A DNA stretch of 64,000 nucleotides, taken from assembly GCF_026898115.1 (NCBI RefSeq), contig NZ_CP114036.1, forward strand, positions 6,194,001-6,258,000. The letters are read 5' to 3'. The notes beneath the pieces were generated by a model, which worked only from the letters and a program-made list of their open reading frames with translations, ran no database searches and was not told the DNA's origin. This document shows, in pieces, positions 50,222 to 58,660 of this stretch. The translations under genes were made by a program, and so were the position numbers. Position 1 is the stretch's first letter; each line of letters opens with the position of its first letter. This DNA comes from Streptomyces sp. S465 (GTDB lineage Bacteria > Actinomycetota > Actinomycetes > Streptomycetales > Streptomycetaceae).

Positions 50222-50776
50222 TCACAGAGCGGTGAGGGCGCGCACCGTCGCCACGATCGCGCGACGCCGCACGTCGTGCGCCGTGCCGGGCTCGGGCACC
50301 GGGGACGCGTCCGAGCCCAGCAGGGAGAGGTGCACCACCAGCGCCAGCAGTTCCTCGGCCGGCAGGGCCCGCGTGGTCTGCCCTGCCTCCTGAGCCGCCA
50401 CCAGCTTGCGGACCTTCTCGCCCTGGGCTGCGACGATGCGTTCGGGGAGCTGGGTTGTCGCCCGCTCGAGCCGGTACCAGGCGGCCAGCCGGACCACCTT
50501 GGGGTGGGCCTGGTGGTGATCGAAGAGCGCGCCGGCGTACTCCGCGAGATCCTCGGGCGTGATCGGAACGGCATCGACCGACTCGGCCGCGAGCTCGCTG
50601 AACACCGCGTCGAACAGCCTGAGTTTGTTGCCGAAGTACCGGTACAACAGCGCGCTGTTGACCCCCGAAGCGCCGACGATCCGCTCCACACGGGCGCCCG
50701 CGATGCCGTGCTCGGCGAACTCCTCACCGGCTGCTTCCAGCAGGCGTCGCCTGGTCTCGCGAGCGTTTCGTGCCAT
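50222..50776 (-). CDS. TetR-family regulator
   Basis: 184 residues. Helix-turn-helix VERIVGASGVNSALLYRYFGNKLRLFDAV. The ligand domain has AEYAGALFDHHQAHPKVVRLAAWYRLE, a conserved pattern of a TetR subfamily with HxxxPxxxRLxxW. It converges on the previous TetR gene with 63 bases between stops and has no divergent partner gene; the 200 bases upstream hold no clear gene. Target unknown. Confidence 0.85.
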   Translation of the reverse strand: MARNARETRRRLLEAAGEEFAEHGIAGARVERIVGASGVNSALLYRYFGNKLRLFDAVFSELAAESVDAVPITPEDLAEYAGALFDHHQAHPKVVRLAAWYRLERATTQLPERIVAAQGEKVRKLVAAQEAGQTTRALPAEELLALVVHLSLLGSDASPVPEPGTAHDVRRRAIVATVRALTAL

Positions 50777-50977
50777 GCCGCCATCCTAAGGAGGCTTTCC
50801 GAAGGGCGGTCTCGCGCAGGCCCGTCAGCCACGCGCGATCGCGCTCCGCACCGCACCGGTCACCGGGGTCGTTTCACCGGGCCTGGTGATCGGCGGCGCT
50901 GCCCAGTCGAGTGACGGTGCGCGCCTCGTGGTCGCCGGCGGCTCCCTCGTGGCCCGCACCGGCCCCACCCCCGGTGG

Positions 50978-51580
50978 TCATGCGCTCGCGGCGCCCTCGA
51001 GGGAGCCGGAGAGGAGGACCGCGATCGCGTCGTCGACGATCGCGCGCGCCTGGTCGATCGTCGCCCGCCGGGACGTCACGAGCGCGGAGGTGCCCTGAAC
51101 CGTCGCGGACCAGAGCAGCGTCAGCCGGCCGACCTCGTGCTCGGCGAACACACCGGCCGCCACTCCGGCCCGGATGACCTCGCTGTCGGTCACGAACAGC
51201 CGCTCCGCCGCCTCCTTGACGGCGTCCGGAGGGTCGTTGACCTTCGCGGCGAACATCAGGTCGAGCAGCGCGGCATCGCTCACCGCGAAGTCCAGACCCG
51301 CTCGGGCGGCCGCGCGAAGGGTGTCCCGGTAGTCACCCCGCGCCTGTGCGGTGGCCGTGGCGATCGCGTCGGCCAGTCTGCGGAAGCCTCATTCGGCCAG
51401 CGCGTCGAGCAGGGCGTTCCGGTCGATGAAATGGCTCCGGGGGGCGCCATGGCTGACGCCCGCCTCCCGCGCGAGCTCCCGGAGCGACAGCGCGTCGATC
51501 CCGCGCTCACGGAGCACGAGCTCCGCCTGATCGAGCAGCACCGCACGGAGGTTCCCATGGTGAAACGGCCGTACGGACAT
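50978..51580 (-). pseudogene. TetR-family regulator interrupted by an in-frame TGA
   Basis: The N-terminal part (51580-51392) encodes a full TetR helix-turn-helix region, SLRELAREAGVSHGAPRSHF, then IDRNALLDALAE, then TGA at 51391-51389. In the same frame, with no shift, the codons continue GFRRLADAIATATAQARGDY and run to 50978 as a normal TetR C-terminal domain (about 200 codons in all). TetR relatives have a sense codon there, so one base change such as CGA or GGA to TGA explains it. It is a recent nonsense mutation, a sequencing error, or rarely a readthrough site. Confidence 0.8.
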
Positions 51581-51619
51581 GTCTGGAGGCTACCGCATAT
51601 GGGCATGGCCCACGGGCCT

Positions 51620-52177
51620 TCACTGTGAGAGTGCGCGCAGATCCTCGAAGGCTTGGCCAAGATGCGCGTCCAGGCTCTGCGAGGGGTCGTCGATCCACGC
51701 CTGGGCCGCGTGGTGGAAGGTGGCCCAGCCGGTCTGAGCGGCCAGGCGGGCCTGCCGGTCGGCCACGCCGCGCCGTCGCAACGCCTCCGCCAGGGCATCG
51801 GCGAGTGACGCGCCCTTGGCCAGATCGCGTTCGCGCAGCGTAGGCGTCGCCGCGATGATCTCCAGCCGGGGTTCGGAGAACGGCCGGTTCTCCTCGAGGA
51901 TCCGGCCGGCCTTCCGGAAGGCGCACAGCATCACGTCGAACGGCCGCAGACCCTCGGGCGCCTCGGCCACCTCCTGCGTCAGCGTGGCGCGCAGATCGGC
52001 CTCGCCGTCGAAGAGCACCTCGCGCTTGTCCGGGAAGTGCCGGAAGAACGTGCGCTCGTTGACGCCGGCGCGGGCGGCGATCTCGGCCGTCGTGGTCTTG
52101 TCGAATCCGCGCTCCCGGTACAGCTCCATGGCCGCCTGCTGAAGGCGGCGGCGCGCTTCTGCTCCGCTCCGTGGCAC
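51620..52177 (-). CDS. TetR-family repressor next to a repeated operator
   Basis: 185 residues. Helix-turn-helix TTAEIAARAGVNERTFFRHFPDKREVLFDG, the AcrR-type pattern. It diverges from an oxidoreductase gene; between them lie four copies of a 17-base motif, three direct and one inverted. It is therefore almost surely the repressor of that gene and of itself. The start is ATG at 52177 (MPRSGAEA). Confidence 0.88.
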   Translation of the reverse strand: MPRSGAEARRRLQQAAMELYRERGFDKTTTAEIAARAGVNERTFFRHFPDKREVLFDGEADLRATLTQEVAEAPEGLRPFDVMLCAFRKAGRILEENRPFSEPRLEIIAATPTLRERDLAKGASLADALAEALRRRGVADRQARLAAQTGWATFHHAAQAWIDDPSQSLDAHLGQAFEDLRALSQ

Positions 52178-52197
52178 GCCGCGAAACTACCACATGT

Positions 52198-52286
52198 GTC
52201 AGTGACTGGCGCTACTTGACGTCAGTCACTGGCGCTACTTAATGTCAGCGACTGGCGCTAAGTAGCGCCAGTCACTGACATTAAGT
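52198..52286. promoter_or_regulatory. Operator array: three direct and one inverted copy of a 17-base motif
   Basis: GTCAGTGACTGGCGCTA begins at 52198 and recurs with one or two changes at 52221 and 52244, an exact 23-base period. An inverted copy (TAGCGCCAGTCACTGAC) fills 52263-52279. The last two form a 24-base inverted repeat with one mismatch and a 2-base spacer (52237-52286). TTGACG (52216) and CTTAAT (52238) with a 16-base spacer form a possible promoter for the oxidoreductase inside the array. Confidence 0.85.
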
Positions 52287-52301
52287 GGGAGTGAAAGCCT
52301 C

Positions 52302-53216
52302 ATGCATGTCTTCGTCACCGGTGGTTCCGGCCTGACCGGCCCCACCGTCGTCGCCGAGCTCGTCGCGGCCGGCCACACCGTCACCGGTCTGGCCCGCTCG
52401 GACACCGCCGCCGCCCGGCTGGAGTCACTGGGCGCCACCCCGCACCGCGGTTCCCTGGACGACCTCGACAGCCTGCGCGGCGGCGCCGAAGCCGCCGACG
52501 GCGTCCTGCACATGGCCTTCGGCGGCGACTTCGCCGACCCCGACGACATGATGCGGCGCGACCGGACCGCGATCGAGACGCTCGGCCAGGCGCTGGCACA
52601 CTCGGGCAAGCCGTTCGTCAGCACCTCCGGCACGCTGGTCATGCCCGCCGGCCGGGAGAGCACCGAGCAGGACGCGCCCGACCCGGCCGGAATCGCCGGC
52701 TTCCGCATCCCGGGCGAGCGCGCCTGCCTGGACTTCGCCGCCCAGGGCGTCCGCGCGAGCGTGGTCCGGCTCGCCCCCACCGTCCACGGCCCCGGAGACT
52801 ACGGCTTCATCGGCAAGCTCGTCGCCACCGCCCGGCAGACCGGCGTGTCCGCCTACGTCGGCGACGGCGGCAACCGGTGGCCCGCGGTGCACCGACGCGA
52901 CGCGGCGATTCTGTTCCGCCTCGCGCTGGAGAAGGCACCGGCGGGCAGCGTGCTGCACGGAGTGGCCGAAAGCGGCGTCCCCTTCAGGCGCATCGCGGAG
53001 ACGATCGCCCGCGGCCTCGGCCTGCCCACGGCCTCACTGACCCCCGACGAGGCCGCCCCGCACTTCCACAGCCCGTCGCTGGCCACGTTCTACGGCTTCG
53101 ACGGGCCCGTCTCCAGCGCCCACACCCAGCAACTGCTCGGCTGGTCCCCCACCCACCCGACCCTGCTCGACGACCTGGAACACGGCGACTACCTCACCAC
53201 GCCGCCAGCCTCCTGA
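52302..53216 (+). CDS. NAD(P)-dependent extended SDR oxidoreductase
   Basis: 304 residues. The Rossmann loop VFVTGGSGLTGPTVV lies at residues 3-17 (TGGxGxxG type). Then come LHMAFGG, VSTSGTLVMPAG (the Ser region) and VVRLAPTVHGPGDYGF. The usual YxxxK is not evident; FRIPGERACLDFAAQG sits in its place, as in atypical NmrA/epimerase-like SDRs. ATG start after GGGAGTG. The gene is directly behind the operator array and probably induced when the TetR ligand appears. Confidence 0.85.
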   Translation: MHVFVTGGSGLTGPTVVAELVAAGHTVTGLARSDTAAARLESLGATPHRGSLDDLDSLRGGAEAADGVLHMAFGGDFADPDDMMRRDRTAIETLGQALAHSGKPFVSTSGTLVMPAGRESTEQDAPDPAGIAGFRIPGERACLDFAAQGVRASVVRLAPTVHGPGDYGFIGKLVATARQTGVSAYVGDGGNRWPAVHRRDAAILFRLALEKAPAGSVLHGVAESGVPFRRIAETIARGLGLPTASLTPDEAAPHFHSPSLATFYGFDGPVSSAHTQQLLGWSPTHPTLLDDLEHGDYLTTPPAS

Positions 53217-53228
53217 TCACCTCACGCT

Positions 53229-53438
53229 CTACGCTGCGCCGAGGTGGTCGAGTCGTCCCGCCTTGGCGCTGCGTATGAGGGCGGCGAGGGCGGTGGGGGT
53301 GGTGGTGAGGATGGTGTCGGGTTCGTCGCTCTCGCGGAGCCGGATGGTGGCGTTGTCGGGGGCGGAGACGTAGAGGCAGGCGTTGCCTTCCCCGCTGAAC
53401 GAGGACTTGCGCCAGTCGTGAGTGGACAACTCATTCAC
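53229..53438 (-). CDS. DUF397 domain protein
   Basis: 69 residues, the complete small DUF397 domain: W-R-K-S-S-F-S-G at residues 9-16, then CLYVS, IRLRESDEPD and a C-terminal ALAALIRSAKAGRLD. DUF397 proteins are partners of Scr1-type XRE regulators in Streptomyces, in WhiJ-like developmental loci. The GTG start overlaps the XRE gene's stop by eight bases. Confidence 0.92.
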   Translation of the reverse strand: MNELSTHDWRKSSFSGEGNACLYVSAPDNATIRLRESDEPDTILTTTPTALAALIRSAKAGRLDHLGAA

Positions 53439-54291
53439 CTTTCATGTTGCGGATGATGTTGCGGATGAGATCGCGGGAGTGCGCTTCCGTGAGCGCAACC
53501 GTCTCCATGCGATCCAGTACCACGCGATACCTCTCCAGTTGTGCTGCGGCGTCGAGGAGTTCGGAGCCATGCTCCGTATCCAGTTGCACGGTGTCCAGTT
53601 GAGGGACGGGGCCCACGGCGTAAAGGATCGACTGTCCCGAGCCTGGGAAAGACCCGGCCTCGAAGGGGATCACGACCACCTTGATGTGCTCGTGCTCGCT
53701 CATCTCCAGGATGTGCTGCAACTGTGCTCGTGCCGTTTTCGCTCCACCGAAACGCATGCGCAAAGCAGCTTCATGGACGATCGCCGTATATGGCGTCGGC
53801 TTGTCGCGATAGAGGATGCCCTGGCGCTTGATGCGCTGTGAGACCCGGTGCTCCACCTCTGGCGGCGGCAGAGTCGGTACGACCTGGCGGAAGATTTCAC
53901 GAGCGTGCTCGGCCGTCTGGAGCAGACCGGGTAGGTGCGCGATGTACGCCGTGCGCAGTGCCACGGCGTGGTGTTCGAGCTCGGCCAAGTCGAGCAATCC
54001 AGTGGGGAGGACTTCCCGGTACTCCTCCCACCAGCCACGCTTGCGCTGCGCCGCCATGTCGATGAGCGCCGTGATCAGAGCCTCGTCCGCGCACGCGTAG
54101 TTTCGCGCCAGCGCGCGCAGCCGGTCCGCGCTCACGCCCAACCGGCTCGCCTCGATATTGCTGATCGTCGTCTGGTTGGTGCCGAGCAAACGCCCGGCCT
54201 CGGTCGACGACATCCCAGCGCGCTCGCGCAGCCTGCGCAGCTCGGTGCCGAGGCGGAGTTGACGTGCGGTCGGAACGCTTCTCATGGGCAT
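53431..54291 (-). CDS. XRE-family helix-turn-helix regulator with DUF5753 (WhiJ/Scr1-like)
   Basis: 286 residues. N-terminal helix-turn-helix (LGTELRRLRERAGMSSTEAG, then GTNQTTISNIEASRLGV) followed by the DUF5753 sensor region (about 100-285; HLPGLLQTAEHAREIFRQVV, RRQ-type RIKRQGILYRDKPTPYTAIV). The ATG at 54291 has GGGAG at 10 bases; ATGs at 54309 and 54285 are alternatives. It is coupled to a DUF397 gene and diverges from an ATPase gene, the usual three-gene layout. Such sets influence sporulation and antibiotic timing in S. coelicolor. Confidence 0.9.
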   Translation of the reverse strand: MPMRSVPTARQLRLGTELRRLRERAGMSSTEAGRLLGTNQTTISNIEASRLGVSADRLRALARNYACADEALITALIDMAAQRKRGWWEEYREVLPTGLLDLAELEHHAVALRTAYIAHLPGLLQTAEHAREIFRQVVPTLPPPEVEHRVSQRIKRQGILYRDKPTPYTAIVHEAALRMRFGGAKTARAQLQHILEMSEHEHIKVVVIPFEAGSFPGSGQSILYAVGPVPQLDTVQLDTEHGSELLDAAAQLERYRVVLDRMETVALTEAHSRDLIRNIIRNMKGE

Positions 54292-54443
54292 CTGCCGATT
54301 CTCCCTACTCATGCGCAACAGGCGTGTCACTCACACGAGTGGTATATGCACCCCTTTTCCTTCGAGGGGTAAATACCTTAAGGGTTGCAGGCTACGGTGT
54401 GTGCCCGGACACCGTCCAACTCCACGCACAAACCGGAGACTTC

Positions 54444-54935
54444 ATGCCCACCGCAGCAACGGAAAACCCCTGGTCCTACTCACTCCGCCTGCCCCACGAC
54501 CCCCGGGCCGCCGCCATCGCCCGGATCACCCTCCGTGCGGTACTCGCGCGCCACGACATGGGCGCACTCACCGACCCCGCGACCCTGCTCACCAGTGAGA
54601 TGGTCACCAACGCGTACCGCCACACCACCGGCCCGGCCGAAATGCGTATCCGCGCCGTGGAGGAGGGCCGGCTGCGGATCAGCGTGTGGGACACCAATCC
54701 GGACATCCCGCCGCCCTTCGACAAGCCCCCGGCCCTCTTCGACCGCTCGTCCGCCCTCGCGGAGGCCGCCGCGAACACCGAGGCCACCTATGGGCGCGGA
54801 CTCCTCATCGTCCGGATCTGCGCCGACAACTGGGGCGGTTACGCGCTCGCCGACGGGCTGTTCGGCAGGAGCGGCAAGCTGCTCTGGTTCGAACTGGACC
54901 CGACGCCCTGCGATGCCTTCGGGTTCGCCGCCTGA
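54444..54935 (+). CDS. HATPase domain protein (RsbW-like anti-sigma/regulatory ATPase)
   Basis: 163 residues. Histidine-kinase-like ATPase fold: N box TLLTSEMVTNAYRHTTGPAE, then VWDTNPDIPPP (G1-like) and TYGRGLLIVRICADNWGGY (G2). No histidine-kinase dimerisation domain is present, as in RsbW/AbaA-type regulators that bind sigma or antisigma partners. The ATG follows CCGGAGAC. Divergent from the XRE-DUF397 operon with 152 bases between them, which include a CCCCT/AGGGG hairpin and AT-rich promoter-like sequence. Confidence 0.88.
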   Translation: MPTAATENPWSYSLRLPHDPRAAAIARITLRAVLARHDMGALTDPATLLTSEMVTNAYRHTTGPAEMRIRAVEEGRLRISVWDTNPDIPPPFDKPPALFDRSSALAEAAANTEATYGRGLLIVRICADNWGGYALADGLFGRSGKLLWFELDPTPCDAFGFAA

Positions 54936-54953
54936 CGAGGGGACGTGCCGGTG

Positions 54954-55622
54954 TCAGGCCGGGGTGAGCGCCGGGGGGAAGTCCAGGTCCGGCTCGTCGT
55001 ATGAGCCGCTGTATCCCTGCTCCTCCTCCTGCTCCCGCTTCTCCTCCGGCCAGTTGGGGTCCATCGCGCAGGACGATGTGCTGACGAAGCCGGAGAGTCG
55101 CTGGTATTCCGGTTCCCAGGTGACGCTGATCGCGTAGCCGCCGTCGCGCTCCGCTCCTACGCTCCACTCCTCGATCTGCTCGTTCTTGCCGTACTCCGTG
55201 ATGTGCCATCCCTTGGCCTCGAGGCGGTCGCGCACCCCGCGCAGGGCGGGGAGCGCGACCGCCTTGCGCACCTTGCTCAAGGTCCACTCCTGGTAGAGCC
55301 GGTACGCGCCGTCCACGGGCGGGTCGGCGAAGCTGAACAGGCCGTCCGGGTAGCAGTCGTTGGACCCGTAGGTGTTGTTGGTGAAGACGTCGACGTAGCC
55401 GCCTTCGAGGGTGCGGTCGATGCCGAGTGCGGCATAGGCGTCCTGGGAGTAGCCGGAGAGCCGGCGCGCCGTCTTCTTCGGGTCGACGTCGGGATAGGTC
55501 GAATCCGTGCTCGCGTACGCGATCAGGGCCATGGCCACGGACAGCACAAGGAGCACCACGCTGGCGCACCCGGTTCCGCACCCGCCGCGGCTCTTTCCGG
55601 CGGAAGCCTCGCTCTCGGTCAT
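54954..55622 (-). CDS. Membrane-anchored hypothetical protein
   Basis: 222 residues. One membrane segment (CASVVLLVLSVAMALIAYAS, about residues 18-37) anchors a secreted domain of about 180 residues with two Cys (NDCYPDG and TSSCAMD) that may form a disulfide. The C-terminal part is Glu/Gln-rich. GYVDVFTNNTYGSN and EWTLSKVRKAVALPALRG are its most distinctive segments; I recognise no family. The ATG at 55622 is chosen over an upstream in-frame start. Confidence 0.7.
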   Translation of the reverse strand: MTESEASAGKSRGGCGTGCASVVLLVLSVAMALIAYASTDSTYPDVDPKKTARRLSGYSQDAYAALGIDRTLEGGYVDVFTNNTYGSNDCYPDGLFSFADPPVDGAYRLYQEWTLSKVRKAVALPALRGVRDRLEAKGWHITEYGKNEQIEEWSVGAERDGGYAISVTWEPEYQRLSGFVSTSSCAMDPNWPEEKREQEEEQGYSGSYDEPDLDFPPALTPA

Positions 55623-55825
55623 GTACCGGACAGTAGGTCGCGGCCCCGGCGGGCCGGATCCGCGCGCCCCCTCAGTACGGCGTAGGTACCCGTACTCATA
55701 CGAACGGGCCTCCGCGCACCGCATTAGCCGTCATTAGCGGTCCGTTAGCAGAACGCCAATCCGGTCTTCGAAACTAAAGATCGTCCGGCAGCGAGCCGAG
55801 AGAACAGAGCAACAGGAGCACCACG

Positions 55826-56476
55826 ATGAACACCGCCACCGTCACCAAGCGCTTCCGCGGCCGCGCCGGCCGCCGCATCGCCGCCGCCCTCGTCGCCGCC
55901 GCGGCGCTGGGCCTGGGCGCCACGGCCTGCGGTCCCGAGGACTCCGAGTCCGCGGGTTCCTCGAACTCCTCGGCCTCGGCCTCGGCCACGAGCGGCTCCT
56001 CCTCGGACAGCTCCGGCTCGCAGGGCCAGGACAGCGGCAGCACCGGCGGCGGGTCCGCCTCGAACGGTGGCGGGTCCGCCTCCAGCGGTGGCGGGTCCGC
56101 CGCCACCAGCGGCGGGTCGGCGTCGACCAGCGGCGGGTCGGACGCCACCGGCGGCGGTGTCGCCAACGCGGGCAACCACCACACGTACGTCGGCAAGCTG
56201 CAGTACCTCGCGCCCGGCAAGCTGATTGTCCATCCCGATGACGGCAGCACCGACCAGGCGTTCTTCGTCTCCAACGCCACACAGGTCCTCGGCGCGGCCG
56301 CGATCTGCGGCGAGGAGTCCGGCCACGTGGCCCTCGGCGAGGACGGCTACGGCACCACGAAGTGCACCGTGGACGATCTGGAGAAGGCCGCGAAGACCGG
56401 CAGCGTGACCGTCCGCGTCACCATGAGCACCAAGTCCGGCGGTGCCGAGACGGTCGAGGAGAAGTACCACCCGTAA
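55826..56476 (+). CDS. Secreted Ser/Gly-rich hypothetical protein (possible lipoprotein)
   Basis: 216 residues. The signal peptide has RGRAGRR, a hydrophobic core AAALVAAAALGLGATA and then Cys; the lipobox (ATAC) is weak because position -3 is Ala. A linker of about 80 residues consists of SSGSQ and GGGSAS-type repeats. The C-terminal 100 residues form a folded domain (HHTYVGKLQYLAPGKLIVHP, AAICGEESGHVALGEDGYG, TKCTVDDLEKAAKTG) with two Cys. I recognise no family. ATG start after ACAGGAGCACC. A strong terminator follows. Confidence 0.75.
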   Translation: MNTATVTKRFRGRAGRRIAAALVAAAALGLGATACGPEDSESAGSSNSSASASATSGSSSDSSGSQGQDSGSTGGGSASNGGGSASSGGGSAATSGGSASTSGGSDATGGGVANAGNHHTYVGKLQYLAPGKLIVHPDDGSTDQAFFVSNATQVLGAAAICGEESGHVALGEDGYGTTKCTVDDLEKAAKTGSVTVRVTMSTKSGGAETVEEKYHP

Positions 56477-56504
56477 GCCCCCGCACCCCGCACCTCGCGC
56501 CACA

Positions 56505-56548
56505 CGAATGGGCCGCCGGCTCCCACGAGGGAGCCGACGGCCCATTCG
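56505..56548. terminator. Bidirectional terminator, long hairpin
   Basis: 20-bp stem with one mismatch around an ACGA loop, beginning CGAATGGGCCGCCGG. It lies between the convergent secreted-protein gene and the SSS symporter. Confidence 0.85.
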
Positions 56549-56578
56549 ACGTCACACCGCGCGGCCCGCCGCCAGGCG

Positions 56579-58192
56579 TCAGTGGCCGCCCGGGGACCCC
56601 GCCGTGGCCGGTGGGAGGTCGGCCTGGACGCCCGGGTCGCCCACGTCCGCCTTGTAGTCGGCGGCGGTGGTCTCGTCGATGCCGTCGGGGGCCTTGACCG
56701 CGCGCAGCACCAGCGTCAGCACGACGGTCACCAGCACGTTGAGCACGATGGCCGTGAAGCCGATGTAGCCGATCTCCCCGATGCCGGGGATGTCCGCGGT
56801 GTTGCCGAAGTGCTTCTGGGTGCCGCTCGGGGTGTCGTACGCCTTCCACGTTCCGTAGATCATGCCGACCGCCCAGCCCGCCAGCAGCGCCCAGCGGTGG
56901 AACCAGCGGGTGAACAGGCCGCCGACCAGGGCCGGGAAGGTCTGGAGGATCCAGATGCCGCCCAGCAGCTGGAAGTTGATCGCGACGGTCTTGTCCATGC
57001 CCAGCACGAAGATCAGCGCGCCGACCTTCACCAGCAGCGAGACCAGCTTGGAGACCTTGGTCTCCTCCTCGGCCGTGGCGTTCGGCCGCAGGAAGTCCTT
57101 GTAGATGTTGCGGGTGAACAGGTTCGCCGCGGCGATGGACATGATGGCCGCCGGGACGAGGGCGCCGATGCCGATCGCGGCGAAGGCGACCCCGGTGAAC
57201 CAGTCGGGGAACATGTCCTCGAAGAGCTGCGGGATGGCGAGCTGGCCGTTCTCGACCTCCACCCCGGCCGCGATGGCCATGAAGCCGAGCAGCGCCAGCA
57301 GCCCCAGCATCAGCGAGTACAGCGGCAGGATCGTGGTGTTGCGGCGGATCACCTCGCGGCTGCGGCTGGAGAGCGTCGCGGTGATCGAGTGCGGATACAT
57401 GAACAGGGCGAGCGCCGAGCCGAGGGCCAGGGTGCCGTACGCCCACTGGCCCTCCGCGCCGGGCGCGATCGCGCCCGTGCCGGCCTTCGTGAACTTGTCG
57501 CTCGCCGCGCTGAAGATGTCGTCGAAGCCGCCCAGCTTGATCGGGATGTAGATGATCGCCACCGCGATGACGATGTAGATCAGCGTGTCCTTGACGAAGG
57601 CGATGAGCGCGGGCGCGCGCAGACCCGAGGAGTAGGTGTACGCCGCGAGCACGCCGAAGGCGATCAGCAGCGGCAGGTCCTTGATGAACCAGTTGGTGTT
57701 CTCCCCGCCACCGACGCCCATCACGTCCAGCACCGCCTGGATGCCCACCAGCTGGAGGGCGATGTACGGCATGGTGGCGAGGATGCCGGTGATCGCGACG
57801 GCCAGCGACAGCCCCTTGGAGCCGAACCGGCCGCGGACGAAGTCCGAGGTGGTGACGTACCCGTGCTTGTGCGACACCGACCACAGCCGGGGCAGGAAGG
57901 TGAAGATCAGCGGGTAGACCAGGATGGTGTACGGGACCGCGAAGAAGCCGGACGCGCCCGCCGCGTAGATCGCCGCCGGCACGGCGACGAAGGTGTACGC
58001 GGTGTAGAGGTCGCCGCCGAGCAGGAACCAGGTGATCCAGGTGCCGAAGCTGCGGCCGCCCAGTCCCCATTCGTCGAGGTTGTTGGCGTTCTCGGCGGCG
58101 CGCCAGCGCGCGGCCAGGAACCCCATGACCGTGACGGCCACGAAGAAGATGATGAAGACGGCGAGTGCGACGCCGTTCACGCCGTCGTTCAT
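56579..58192 (-). CDS. Sodium:solute symporter (SSS family)
   Basis: 537 residues with about 13 membrane helices. SSS marks include WGLGGRSFGTWITWFLLGGDLYTAYTFV near the N-terminus and AALALGSALALFMYPHSITATL in the middle. The pattern fits the MctC/MctP-like branch that takes up monocarboxylates such as acetate or pyruvate, but the substrate is not proven. The ATG overlaps the stop of the DUF3311 gene by four bases (ATGA); SSS-DUF3311 pairs are a recurrent unit. Confidence 0.9.
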   Translation of the reverse strand: MNDGVNGVALAVFIIFFVAVTVMGFLAARWRAAENANNLDEWGLGGRSFGTWITWFLLGGDLYTAYTFVAVPAAIYAAGASGFFAVPYTILVYPLIFTFLPRLWSVSHKHGYVTTSDFVRGRFGSKGLSLAVAITGILATMPYIALQLVGIQAVLDVMGVGGGENTNWFIKDLPLLIAFGVLAAYTYSSGLRAPALIAFVKDTLIYIVIAVAIIYIPIKLGGFDDIFSAASDKFTKAGTGAIAPGAEGQWAYGTLALGSALALFMYPHSITATLSSRSREVIRRNTTILPLYSLMLGLLALLGFMAIAAGVEVENGQLAIPQLFEDMFPDWFTGVAFAAIGIGALVPAAIMSIAAANLFTRNIYKDFLRPNATAEEETKVSKLVSLLVKVGALIFVLGMDKTVAINFQLLGGIWILQTFPALVGGLFTRWFHRWALLAGWAVGMIYGTWKAYDTPSGTQKHFGNTADIPGIGEIGYIGFTAIVLNVLVTVVLTLVLRAVKAPDGIDETTAADYKADVGDPGVQADLPPATAGSPGGH

Positions 58193-58449
58193 GCCGAGTC
58201 GCCTCCCTTGCGCGCCCGCTGCTCACGGCGGACCAGGACGTAGGCGACCGAGGTCAGCGCGGCCGAGACCGGCACCCAGGCCATCTGGTACCAGTAGAAG
58301 AACGGAATCCCGATGAGGGTCGGCTCGACCTTGGAGTACGAGCTGACCCAGAGCATCCCGACAAAGGGTGCGATCAGGCACAGAGCGGCCACGACGCGCG
58401 TAGGCGTGACGACCGGTCTCCTGCCCGGTGTAGTGGAGGTGTCTGACAT
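58189..58449 (-). CDS. DUF3311 small membrane protein
   Basis: 86 residues with two membrane helices (VVAALCLIAPFVGMLWVSSY and FYWYQMAWVPVSAALTSVAY). DUF3311 proteins precede SSS symporter genes and probably act as an accessory subunit. The stop overlaps the symporter start (ATGA). ATG start; the N-terminal 14 residues are Thr/Pro-rich. Confidence 0.88.
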   Translation of the reverse strand: MSDTSTTPGRRPVVTPTRVVAALCLIAPFVGMLWVSSYSKVEPTLIGIPFFYWYQMAWVPVSAALTSVAYVLVRREQRARKGGDSA

Positions 58450-58660
58450 GTGGCGGGCTCCCGTCCCCTCGGCTCATCACCTGCGTCACAGCTGATCATT
58501 CGTGTAATGCGCAGGAAATCTAAGCCCGTGGCTGGGTAGCCGTCACTACTTGTCCGTATATCGAAATGAGAAAGTAAGCCGGTGAGCGGTGCGGCGCCGG
58601 TCGGAGGCGGGGCACACCCCGGGGCGGCCGGCCGGAGGTGCGGCACACCCCCGGGGCGAT

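Noticed and set aside
52198..52286. CRISPR-like array with 23-base repeats
   Set aside because: Only three direct copies, no unique spacers, and the location between a TetR gene and its target fits an operator.
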